Part shown: positions 1 through 10,947 of the stretch, piece after piece
How positions within the stretch are numbered: position 1 is the first letter of the stretch
How the letters are laid out: every line of letters starts with the position of its first letter
NCBI GenBank assembly: GCA_021904315.1
Contig: CM038917.1
Span: forward strand, 6,432,041 to 6,496,040
Direction: 5' to 3'
DNA from: Sphagnum magellanicum
Lineage: Eukaryota > Streptophyta > Sphagnopsida > Sphagnales > Sphagnaceae
Length of the DNA: 64,000 nucleotides
Notes under the pieces: generated by a model
What the model was told of the DNA's origin: nothing
What the model saw: the letters and a program-made list of their open reading frames with translations, nothing else
Database searches by the model: none
Translations under genes and position numbers: made by a program

Positions 1-2035
1 GATTCCATCCAGCCTACAGCTTCAGTCTTTTATTTGATCTGTTGATTAGTTTGCTTCTGCCTATGGAGTTGCCACAGCTCAATGCTTACTGATCTGTTGG
101 GCTTAGTGTACATTGCAGCTGATGATTGTCTTGACTATTTGGCTGTTGGTGTGGTCAGGTGCCATCAACGTTGGGTCCTGTTGCTTGTGCTGCATGGGCA
201 CAAGGAGAGCTTGGAGAGCTTTGGAATGGGCTAAGGCCTGTTGTTACTGATAAGGCAAGGTTGATGGAGGTCTGAGGTAGTTGCAGGACAAATCTTGTTC
301 TCTTGAATAGGCTCTAACTTACGCTACCAATTGGGACACTTGCTAATGAGTCTCTCCAGTCTGGCACAACCTGTGGAGAGGTTTCAAGTCTAATGTGAAA
401 CTTCTCTGCTATGGCCATCATATCAAGTGGGTAATCCACTGCCTAGCAACCACCAGCTTTCTAGGACCCAGAGCTGCCATCCTCCAGCATATGGGCAAGC
501 CCTTTACTGATGGCAAGGAAATAATTGGGAGGTGCCCTAAGTGGAGGATGGCTCTTTCAAGCTGATTGATCCATCAACATCACATGGAGCGAATGGACAA
601 ATCCTCAAAAGACTTAAAGTTAGTCACTAAAGTGGTGACTTTGATTCAACTGTTTTGTCATGATCACATGGAACTCAAAGCTGGGGCCATTAAATTGATA
701 GCCAAGTAACATAGTTCCATCTGGATCCAGTCTCTGTATCTATGGATGCTCATGCCACTGCTCATTACAAGCATATTCTTGCTTGTACATCAGGGTTGTC
801 TGTCATATCATTGCATTAGTTTTTGTTGCTTATTCTGTCTTTGTTGTTTGTGTTTTGGGTGCTTCTTATATACATGGGCGAGAACTTATTTATTACAGCT
901 GCAGTCTTTAAACAAAATACTGAAGAATTTTATTGGGACAGAGTACTAATGGCTTGAGTGCAGACCCAAGAACCAATTTCAAATTGGTAACTCAGAGGCT
1001 AGTTTGGGGTAGGTCTCCTCTTTAGTGAAACCCTGTAAATTAATTTGGGTTGTCTCTAGATTTTGTAGTCCCCAGCTAGAAGTGCAGTGTTTTGAATTGG
1101 CAGTCTTCTTCTGTGTTTGTTTAATGTATTCGGGTCTTCTCTTTTTCCTCTTTTGCTGTTTGTTGCTATTTGTTGCATCTGTAATTTCTTTAACCATATT
1201 TGTTATTCAGGCATCTTTCAATTCTATTCAATTTGACCTAAAGAAGTATAGAGAAGTTCTGATACTCATGAATACAAATTTGGTTGCCGCACCATTATCT
1301 CTACAAATGGGCTTTTGGTACTTGGACACTTAAACAGACAATTTTCAAATGTTTCTTTTGAGGTGGAGTTTGAATTCAAGGGCTTGCAAAATGGAACGCG
1401 TATCACATTGTGTAATGCCAAACTTGTTGTCCAATTATTCATTTTGAGATCAATTCCATCTTCATGATTTTGGTTTCAACACAAAATTATTTAAATGAAA
1501 AATAGATTGGACCTTGAGGAAATTGGCCATGTCGAGAGTCCTATCAATTAAGTTCATGGGGTAAAGAGTTTGAGCAACCTTTCTTTCAATTCTAAAATGT
1601 TCAAGAATGGTACGGAAGGTATTCTTTATACGCTTATTATGATATGCTATAGTGTAGTCTCTTTGATTTTTGTACCATGTTCACAAAGCTCTCACATCCC
1701 ATTATTATCATTGTAGAAGGGGACAAGCTTAAATATACACTCACATACTTTTATATGCCATTTTCTAACACTTTGGTTCAAGATTGAAGGAGGAGCAAAA
1801 TTGGAGCATGTCTACAACAAAAGAGCCCCTTGTCATGGATCTCATTGCATTCCATCCTATGGTAAAGGATGTCTGTTGAAAAGTGGTGGAAGCATGGGGC
1901 TCTTCTCATTGATGAATTGCCTTCTCCCATGAGCTTTACCACCTTTCAAAACTATAATAACAAGCCTTTCACGCTCTCATCATATTCATTTATGGGCTTT
2001 CCCTTTTGGAGTAGTTAGAACACATTGTGGCAACC
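1..2035. other. AT-rich spacer, no gene recognised
   Basis: No stretch here gives a recognisable protein, RNA gene or splice structure. Two short open frames on the + strand (about 746-949 and 1025-1333) are rich in Cys, Phe and Leu, which is what T-rich DNA produces by chance. The first 950 bases are less AT-rich than what follows and could be the edge of a gene or element to the left, but nothing identifies it. Confidence 0.5.
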
Positions 2036-2345
2036 TAAATCATTTTGTTTGAGCCATCATGTGCCACACGGGGCATGACCTTGTTCAACATATTTGTCCC
2101 ATGATTGGAAGCATAAAGCAATTCATTTTTAGCATGTTGAAAAAAGTTAGCCCAATAAAACTTGCCTTTAGGAACATCAAGCATGGGGGAGTAATTTTTT
2201 TCCAACCATCATGTTTGCAAAAAGAATCAAATTTAGGAGCTAACAACTTTTCCTTCCCCATATGACCTTTGTACTAATCTTGGACTTGATATGGATGACA
2301 ATCCCACTTCACTCAATACACTTTGAATATGCTTTCAACCCACAA
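2036..2345 (-). pseudogene. Coding-like relic, possibly a transposase N-terminus
   Basis: Read on the minus strand, one frame stays open for about 80 codons and looks like real protein. It contains YKGHMGKEKLLAPKFDSF, then a CKHDGWKK motif, then PKGKFYWANFFQHAKNELLY and a basic stretch ending near NKM. Stops occur on both sides and the frame is lost downstream. The order (a Cys/His patch, a KG-aromatic motif, then HAKNE) reminds me of N-terminal regions of hAT-like plant transposases, but I cannot name the family with confidence. No termini were found. It may simply be an old gene fragment. Confidence 0.3.
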
Positions 2346-5300
2346 CAAGTTTATAGTTCATGCTTCTTGAAATTTTTTATTCAATTCATAAGGTTTTTTC
2401 TTCTTTTTTTTACACTCAAGTTCAATATCTTTTGGGATTTTTTCAACTTGGATTTCAAATCTCACATTGACTTGGGATCCAAACCTTTTTTTTCATTCTT
2501 GATTTCTCTTTGTCCATACCAAAACCTTGGTTGCTACTATCAACGACATTGCCAACCTTACTTTGTTAATCAAACACACAATGAAATTTGAATTCACCAA
2601 GGGGTTTAAAAGGAGCCATCTTGCACCTCACAATTCACAACATAAAGATAAACATAAAAAAGAAACACTTAATACTCAAGAATCAACAATTAGGATTTGT
2701 TGCCTAAATCTTAATTGTTTGACATTGTAATGTAATTTACAAAATGTGCACACACACTTGCAAGTTGCATTGAATTGAACAAGCAAAATCAATGAATAGT
2801 GAACCCACAACAAAGTTGATGACTAAATTTCAAATGTCCAAAAACCCTTTAGTCAATGGTTGCACACAACACATGCAAATACATTCACACACAACTTGTA
2901 AGAGGCAAAAATTAAAACTTGTTGCACTCAAACTTAGTAGTAAGTATCTTGGAATTTGGAGCAAAAACACAAACCTTTCAAGCACCCTAAATGATCCTTG
3001 CACAACACACAAGACAATATAACTTCAAAGCTCAAAAACAAACACACAAAGGAAAAAATGAAATTTCAAAGGTTGGAAATCAGTCCCCTAAACATTGATG
3101 TGTATGGTGGAGGGCAAAAATTGATCAATCCATTTCACCTCTTTATTGGTTCCCCCCATCTCCAAGGCTAACTTCCCTTCCTCAAAACTTTCTTAACTCC
3201 ATCAAAGTTCAAACAACAATACATTGTACATCAACATTGTAAAACTCGTAATGGTCCTCTAGTTGTAATTTCAACAAGTTTTCACCATCAATTATCAAGT
3301 TGTTGGTATCACACAAAGTTGAAGCATTTAGAGCATATTTGCAAACCACATAGCTAATATCCGTTTGGGTTTTCAATGGACCAATCATAGGTCACATTCA
3401 TTGATCAACATGATTAATATGGTCAAAACTAATTATGAACCTTTGTTTTGAGCCACTTACACATGTAATAATGAGGGTTACACTAATTACATTCCCACAC
3501 TAAATATTTGATTAGACAATCTAATTTCACATCCACATAAAATACATTATGCTTGAAAAATTAACAAAATCCAAAATAATGTTGAATGTTAATAAAATAA
3601 TGTGACATGATGTTTGAACAATGACCCACTATGCACATATCCTTATTTCAACAAAACCCACATTAATATGTGTGTATGACAATGAATTGAACTATTTTGA
3701 ACTAATTTTGAACCTTGATTTCAAATTGGCTACACATGTTATTGTGGACTTCAATGATTTTGGACCAATAATAATATTGGATAAGGTTAAATATTTCAAG
3801 CACATAGTAGCTCATAACACTAATTTAATGTCCTTGTAAAACATATTTTTATTTTTTCACAACCAATATAAGTAAGCAACCCCACACAAGACACAATATT
3901 TGACATTCTACTTCATTTAGTTGTTTGTTCCCACTTACACAACTAACATCAACAAGTAACCCACTTATACATCCCTAATTGTGAACCTTAAAAAAAAATT
4001 GTTTTGAATTTTTGAATTTCAATGACAAAAATAATTCAATATTCAATATCTTTTATGCCTCAAGTCTAAAAGTTATGAAATTAATTCCCAAAAATAATAC
4101 TCCTTGAACACTTTCCAATAACGCCAATAGTGCACCCAAAGTTCCCTAAAATAATTAGTTTATAATTTACTGAATTTTCAATGAAAATTTGTTCAATATT
4201 CAATAACTCTTTGCATTTTAGGTCTCAACCTTACAAAACCACCTTGATGCACCCCTAAACATTAAAAATCTCTCCCAACAATATCAAGAGCATGGTGGAG
4301 GGTGTCATGGTTTGGGAAATCTTAACAGGATGAACAAACTACTATCCTTAATAGATAGATATCAATGAATAGGTGTGTTTATTGATCAATCTTCATTCAT
4401 TTATGGATTATTATTGTTGGTGAGTATGTAAGGAAGAAGTATATGATGGATAGGTGCAAATCACCATTTGTATGTTGTGTGATCTATTTAAGCCTCACAA
4501 CTTGTTGCAAACCATAAATTTTGAGGAAGCCTTTATAAATAGAAAAGGTGGTGGTTTTAAAAATAATAATTATGGTTAATATGATTGAATTGAACCATTA
4601 CAAATTTCTTTGCCACAATTTTTCTTTTGTTTCAAATGCTTTTATGTTCTATTCACCCAAGATTTGTTGACCAAGGATGAATTTTTTCACAATCAATTAG
4701 TATTCCACAATGTAAATTTGGTGGATATCATCCACTAGCCTTCTAAGGATTTCAATATAGATTCATAAATGTGTGGGGCCAATGTTGGTTAAGTTTCACA
4801 AAAGAGGCTTGCAAGCTATTACTTTCACATGGTATTAAAAGTTATATTTGTGACAACAATTAGTTTATCTAGGATATTCTTTAATGGGCACACCTAATGT
4901 GTGATGCAACCCACATTTTTGCCCTATTCTTTACATAGGGTATGTATTACACACAACCTTATTGTAGTCATCCGTAGTCAAACTTTGTTTTCAATCTATA
5001 AATGAATGTGTTTATTTGTCTTTGATCAATTATTAAGAGCACTAAATAGAAAAGGGATCAAGTGATCAATTTATAGGTGCATTCAACAAGGCTTTTTAAA
5101 AAGGCATGTGAAAATTTAAAATGCTTAAATGCACAACTAAAAGAGAAGTGGCAAGTTATTTAAAAATCAACTAAATTTAACAATTTCCATTTCACAATGC
5201 AATTTTAAGGCCAAATCAATTTCAACTTGTAGTATTTTGCATAAATTTTGTTTCAAGCAAAAGGGAAGGTTAGTGATGAATGGCTTGATTGTGTACAACC

Positions 5301-6608
5301 ACACAAACTTGAATCGTTATAACCAAAAAGGAAAGATGGTTGTAAACCTCTACTATTCAACACATTTAGTTTAGACAATGTACCATCTCATTAGCATTCA
5401 TATTATAGTACCTTTACCATTCCAACATCTTTTTAACAATTTTTTTCCAATTTCACCTTGGTAGTAAAAATAAAAAATTCTTGCTATAATTGAGGTGGGA
5501 AAAAAAAGTCAAATAATTTTTCACTACTTAGGCACATTACATCACCAAGCTTTAGGGTACATAATCAATAGTATTGCCAAATTGTTTTTTAGGACTTTCA
5601 GCATTGCAAGTAGTTGATTTTGAAAATCATTGACATTTATTGGAAAAAAATTGAATTATTGCCAAACTAATGAAGGTAATATGGTAATAGTTCAACTACT
5701 TCACTTCCAAATAATTAACAATGCAACCAATTTCATGACATATGTGATAAACATTTTAACTACCATCACTTTTCACATGCATCATATTTCAACTCAATGA
5801 TCATTACAACTACATTATAAACCAAGTCCTTTTCCTATAGTAATGGATCTTAGTTTTTACATTCCAACCTTTGTGGCCCCCAAACTCTATCATCAAACCA
5901 CACCATTCATCACAAACTTGATCTTGTAAACTTAAAACACAATTATGTTGTAATGTAATACATGGATATTAAGTTTTAACTTACCAAACCAAATCACCGA
6001 ATCCATGTGAACAATTCACATTCTATTGCCAAAGCATTTTGTACATAGTCACACATTCAAAGGATCCTCCATCCCTTACAATTGAAACATAAAACTAATT
6101 ATTAACTTGGTTCATTTCTAGGAATTGTAACCTCTTTGAAAAACACCCACCTTACATTCATTTCAACACTCTCAAAAATACTTATTCACTTCCTCACTAA
6201 CAACCTTGTCAACTTCCTAACCACCTCAACATCCAACACCTTTTAGAAAATTCATACGCTTCATAACTAACTACCTTCAATTTACAACAATAAACAAAAT
6301 TAATATAAAAATCCAAAGGAAACTTCCCTTCAACAACTAGGACATAATTCATACCATGTTTCCATGTATAAAAAATATATTTATTCTCAATTATTGTTCA
6401 AATCAAAAGTGTCGACCATTTGATAGACATGTGTAATAAGGGTTAGGTATCACTTTACCCATGACCGTTTGTTTGAACTTACAATTAGACCTTGTTCGAT
6501 GTGTCACCACGATCATACATCACAATACTTTGATGACCAATTAGGTTTGATGAAAAATATCAATTATGTGACCAAACACTCACCAATGCATCATCTAGTA
6601 AAAATCCA
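2346..6608. other. Very AT-rich spacer
   Basis: No gene is recognised. Most open frames are under 75 codons and of biased composition. The stretch holds a two-copy repeat at 4003-4309 (listed separately) and ends at a Helitron terminus at 6609. The general look, scattered short open stretches with many stops, is that of old transposon DNA. Confidence 0.5.
4003..4309. repeat. Two-copy ~165-bp repeat, related to 55.3-55.6 kb
   Basis: Two units starting near 4003 and 4170 share a path through 'caatattcaata', a 'ctcaa' block, a 'cacccctaaa/cacccaaag' block and 'ccaa(c/t)aa...ccaa/caag'. The second unit contains 'taggtctcaacc' and 'accaccttgatgcacccc'. The same order, with 'taggtctaaac', 'accgcctcggtgtgcacccc' and 'ccaacaataccaagagtgtg', recurs at about 55310-55600. 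This is a dispersed, partly tandem repeat family. Confidence 0.45.
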
Positions 6609-6860
6609 TTAGTTTGAACCCCGTGCCTAATGCACAGGTGTGTGTATTTGACGGTACATATTACAAAATTACAATTACAAATTACATTTTCAAAACCTCT
6701 TTATATACGACATTCCGCATGTATCCATCAGTCACTGAAAATCTTGATGTTTGCACTGCTTGTGACCCATGAGATAGCAACATATAGTTGACCATGGGAA
6801 TAGACCGGAAACAATAAATATACCCCAATGCTGTTCAACTTGTAAGTAAATAGTAAGTTA
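6609..6860 (-). mobile_element. Helitron 3' end with helicase C-terminal tail
   Basis: On the minus strand the frame from about 6850 down to the stop at 6728 encodes KLNSIGVYLLF, then PVYSHGQLYVAISWVTSS, then KIFSD. The SHGQLYVA-S-VTS block is the hallmark C-terminus of the PIF1-like helicase of Helitron RepHel proteins. About 100 bases further along the minus strand comes an imperfect hairpin (+ strand 6620-6638) and then CTAA followed by T at 6608, fitting the Helitron rule of a 3' hairpin upstream of CTRR with insertion before T. Upstream helicase motifs are missing, so this is a truncated copy. The 5' end was not found; shared sequence near 7510-7535 and 54305-54325 may be part of one. 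Confidence 0.8.
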
Positions 6861-8059
6861 CTTATTTAGTAGGTATCAATTTGTTGAAAATTATTTCTTT
6901 GTTTTTGTATGTTGATAAGTTCCAGTATCCAAACCCCTTCCCTGTTCATAATGGTTAGGGTTTCTAATGCAGGCAATTTTCACATGCATCATAATAATAC
7001 CTTTGGCATCCAGCATATTATTATTATTGGCAAAATTGTTTTTCTGGACAATCTGATCATTGTAATTACCAATATATCTATTAAGTTTGTGTGCTAAAAT
7101 GGCAACTGACATCCATTGCCATTATTATTATGGCAAATGCAAGCCTTGAAATTGCCCATATCTAATAAAAGTGTGCTTAACGGCTACTCGCTCTGGCATC
7201 CATTGAACTATAATAAAAAATTATGGCAATGTAAAAACATTGAAAATTTTCAATATTTTAAATAATTTAAAAAAAAAAAAAGCCCAACCCAACTCTTTCA
7301 ATTGTCGAGAAAGAGACAGGATGAGTGTACCTAAATGCAAAAACCCCAAAAAAAAATATTAAAAAAATAAAATAAAATTTACAACACTAATATATATTAT
7401 TCTCCGCCGTGCCACATCTATATTTCACTCTTTCTCCGCCCCGTTGGAGTAAACAGACCATGACGGATGACGGATGGATGATGAGACAGATGGATGAAAT
7501 GATGCTTCACGATGTCCTTTACTATATGTAATGTTGTACATCTACCTACTGTGTCCACACTCTGAACACCAAAAAAAAGTCCGTTCCAATCTAAACAGTC
7601 TAAACACTTTCAACAAAGAAACCGATTCTAATAAGGTAAAAACTTCCAAAAGTTGGATCCAATGCGATAGTCCCTGTCCCTGTGGGTGCAGGGCCCAACA
7701 AAACATGGAAGTTATTGAAATTGGTAGAGGCTAGTACCTCAGTCATGATGTTAAGGTTGAATAGGGGTCAAGCCTTGAGGGAGAAGGGGAAGAAAGTGCT
7801 AGCCCTAGTAGGTGTATCGGTTGGATTGCCACTTATCCTGACTCAACACCATGCATGCATGGACAACTAACTTCCCCTTGTAGCCCCAAGTGGAATGTGT
7901 GCTTTCCAAAGCAAACCTCCTTCTGCCATTCTTAGCCAATTTTCAATGATCACCACCCAAAAACACACACACACACACAAATCCACCTACTATGAGTCAC
8001 AAGTTGAGGATGCACAAAATCACATCATTTTTAGTAAGTTTTTCACCAAATTGAATTTT
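6861..8059. other. Spacer, possibly Helitron interior
   Basis: No gene is recognised. Around 7440-7530 there are ATGGATGA-type repeats followed by 'gatgtcctttactatatgta'. Nearly the same phrase occurs at 54301-54321. This may be the inner 5' region of the Helitron that ends at 6609, or a separate repeat. A (CA)n run lies at 7965-7980. Confidence 0.35.
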
Positions 8060-8300
8060 TTGGCCTTGCATACCAAGGCAAAATATTTGTGTTTAGATTC
8101 ATTATAGAGTATATATAGTAGCTTAAGGGATTTTTGCCCCTAAGTAATAATAGGTCTATTTTTATATGGGGATTTTTCAAAGATGATTTTTTGGGCTTGT
8201 TTTGAAACCTGAGATTAGGTGTAGAGTTATAATATCTTTGAAGGATTTTGGTTTCTTTTAGAGGAATTTTTTATATTTTGAAAGAGAAGTTGGTACTTGG
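8060..8300 (+). repeat. Dispersed ~230-bp repeat, copy 1
   Basis: This stretch matches the reverse complement of 43938-44167 over roughly 230 bases. Shared phrases include 'tgtttagattcattataga', 'aataataggtctattttta', 'gagttataatatctt' and 'ggtttctttt'. Differences are scattered point changes and small gaps, so both are old copies of one interspersed element. No coding sequence or clear terminal repeats were seen. Confidence 0.7.
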
Positions 8301-8766
8301 GTTTGGTTTTTGGACCTATTAAATAGCCTAAAAAGCACTTGGCTATTGCCTATAAAATGGAAAGAGAGCCCAAAGAAACCCAGCCCTTCTTTCCTTTATT
8401 TGAAGTCTTAGACCAATCAGGTTGCAGAGTGGAGATAATTTTTGTGACCACCAATAATTTACTTATTAAGCAAGCCCAAAAAAAATTTAAAAAAAAAAAT
8501 CTAAATACCCCTTCTTCCCTTGTTTCAAGTCTCGGACCAATCAGGTTGCAGGGTGGAGAATTTTTGTGACCACCAACAGTTTGCCTACGCAAGCCAAAAA
8601 AAAAAAAAAAAAACATTAAAAACAAACAAACAAACCCCTTTTTCCTTTATTTCAAGTCTTGGACCAATCAGGTTGCAGGGTGGCGAGGCCCCAAAGGCGG
8701 CCAGTTCGTTTTAGCCACCCAAAATTGACGTGACCCTTCTTTCAGAATCTCCTGGGCGGCTTGAAG

Positions 8767-8780
8767 TTTCCACGTGGAAA
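8767..8780. promoter_or_regulatory. Palindromic G-box at array centre
   Basis: TTTCCACGTGGAAA is a perfect 14-base palindrome with a CACGTG core, the plant bZIP/bHLH G-box. A second ACGT core (TTGACGTGACC) lies near 8726. Both sit in the unique centre between the opposing CCAAT units. A regulatory role is inference; the match alone could be chance. Confidence 0.45.
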
Positions 8781-9021
8781 TTTAGCTTTTAATCTTAAAG
8801 GGCGGGTGCTCACAAAAATTCTTTCCACCCTGCAACCTGATTGGTCCAAGACTTGAAATAAGGGGAAGAAGGGGTATTTAGATTTTTTTTTCTCTTTTTT
8901 TTTGGCTTGCTTCAGTAAACTATTTGTGGTCACAAAAATAATCTCTACTCTGCAACCTGATTGGTCCAAGTCTTGAAATAAGGGAAAGAGGGGCTGGGAC
9001 TCTGGTTTTTTTTTGGGGGTT

Positions 9022-9049
9022 CCCCCCCCCCCCCCCCCCCCCCCCCCCC
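9022..9049. repeat. Homopolymer of 28 C
   Basis: An unbroken run of 28 C lies between two units of the inverted CCAAT array. On the minus strand it is a G28 run able to form G-quadruplexes. The exact length is prone to assembly error. Confidence 0.9.
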
Positions 9050-9140
9050 TTGTTTATGCTGTTGGTGCCCACAAAAATTCTCTCCACCGGACAATCTGAT
9101 TGGTCCATGAGTTAAAATAAGGGCAAGAAAGAAGGGTTTG

Positions 9141-10947
9141 ATGCGTGCGTAAATTGTGTCGTGCTTGTGGACGTTCGGTTGTTTTGCGCTTTCGCCCAAT
9201 CCCGGGCCCGCGTGTGTCCCTTTCCCGACAATCACTTGCGAAGTGCAACACTCGCTCGGAAAATGCGGACAGTCTGTTTCCTCGTGGGCCATCCGTTCTC
9301 GTGAGGTAGTTGCAGGATACCTTCTTTTGCTGAAGAGAAGAGGAGGAGATCATTTGGATTTGAACTTCTTGTGCAAAGAAAGAATCATCAAATCTATTTT
9401 GTTCTTGTATTGCTGTTGTTGTTGCGTTGCGGATTAGGACGAAACCCTGCGTTGCGTTGCGTTGGGTTGCGTTGCTGATTTTGATGAGACCGGAATGTTC
9501 TTCGAGTTTCGACCTTGATTTGGTACTCCAAGAACTCGATTTCGATTCTCTTCTGGCACTGTGACTTGGACATTTTGCAAGAACCGAAAATAACTGAATA
9601 AATCTTCGTTTGTTATCTCTCTGCGTGTGTAGGGGATTTTTTTTGGATTCTCTTCTGGCGTTGCTGCAGCTTTGACTGTTGTTGTGCAGGAACAAAAGAT
9701 TTCTTCGTTGTTTGTTTTCTCTCTGCGTCCGCAGGAGGTGGACTTGAGTGCTATTCTTACCTGCTGCTCCATTTTTGTCCTGTAGTTGAGAAATTATAGA
9801 GCGCAAACACGCACGCACGCACGCACGAGGAGGATTTTCTGACTACAGCTTTCTAGTGTACGAGTGTTGCAAAGTGACGATACCGCCAAACCATCGATCG
9901 AGCTCGCTGTCGAATTCTTGAGCCTCGTTACTGAGACTTTCCGGTACGTTGATTTCATGTTTCTTGATTGTAGGTTGTGTTGCAAGTTTTTGGGAAGGAG
10001 CGTTCAAAAGGCTTACTGATGCATTTTTCCAAGTCGAGTTTTCGTAATGATCATCGTGAAGACCGAACGTCACTTCGGTTTCTAAGAGTCGGTCCCTTAC
10101 AGTAAAGAGGGGGAAAAGGAAATCCCCGGCTCTGTTCATGGACTCTTGTCTCGATCTCAACATCGAATTTGCAGGATAGGAAATCGATGAGCAAATTTGG
10201 AGGTCCGTCCCTCTGTTAGCGACCAGATCGATAGATCGTTTCGACGTTTTCACGGAATTGTCTTGCCTGCGGAGTAGTACTCTGTTGACTTCATTTATCT
10301 TTCCGATTTACTTGTTTCTTTTCCGATTTTCCTTGCTCAATCTGCCTTCTGCTTGAAAGATTTGTTTGTCACCAGGACAGGAAATGTGATTTCATGATGA
10401 GCACTCCATTAGATCCATCTATGCGGTATATGAAAGAATTTTCCTGTCCATCGGGTAGCTATTTCTCATGGCATGTCATGCACACCTAATCATGAAGTGG
10501 CCCAACAATATCTGCAGTGGGCTGTTGCAATCCTTCAGGTGCAACGGCCCTCCATACAATTAGCAGGCAACCATTTGTTTGGAAGCCAAAATAGTGGAAA
10601 TTGCACATCTAGGAGACTCTGTGGGAAGTCTGATCACAATTATCTCCATTTGTGAAGAGTTCTCATGTTTTGGACTGTGAATTGTGCTTCGGAATTTCAA
10701 CTGGAAAGAGTGTTTGTTCTCAATTTTGTTGAAGACAACTACATTTCCAATGGTTGCTTTCATTTCAACCTGATTCATGCATTGAAAGTTGGTGTATCAC
10801 ATAAAGGCACTGTCTCTGTGCACAGGGTGAGAAAGAATCACTGAAGCTGCTTGACGAAGCTTCATGGCACACACATGATTTTATGTTCCTCATCTAAGGC
10901 GAGGGCGACATCATCACCTATTTGCAAGTTTCAGCAGATTGAGAAGT
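9141..10947 (+). promoter_or_regulatory. Probable BCAT promoter and leader
   Basis: The base composition shifts to GC-richer, CpG-containing DNA. The stretch holds CT-rich blocks, GTTGC repeats near 9420-9475, an AAACCCT box near 9441, an (ACGC/CACG)n run near 9808-9828 and several intron-like junctions. It reads as promoter plus a spliced 5' leader for the gene starting at 10948. In the BCAT frame there is a stop at 10876 and no ATG before 10948. A 254-codon open frame on the other strand is treated as chance (see rejected items). Confidence 0.5.

Larger units (their letters stand above)
8378..9140. repeat. Inverted array of six CCAAT-bearing units
   Basis: Three units of about 120-127 bp lie in forward order, each with GGACCAATCAGGTTGCAG (or a close form), near 8411, 8534 and 8661. 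Three units lie in reverse, with TGCAACCTGATTGGTCC near 8831 and 8951 and a more diverged one near 9090. Each unit also carries 'tttcaagtct' on one side and 'aatttttgtgacca' on the other. The centre, about 8690-8810, is single copy and has a G-box. The whole could fold into a large stem. It ends just before the GC-richer leader of BCAT. It could be a promoter module, or a fold-back transposon whose long terminal repeats are built of subrepeats. Confidence 0.85.

Noticed and set aside
9054-9818. 254-codon open frame on the minus strand upstream of BCAT
   Set aside because: It overlaps the CCAAT array and the CT-rich leader. Its composition (Arg, Ser, Asn, Gln) follows the repeats and no domain is seen.
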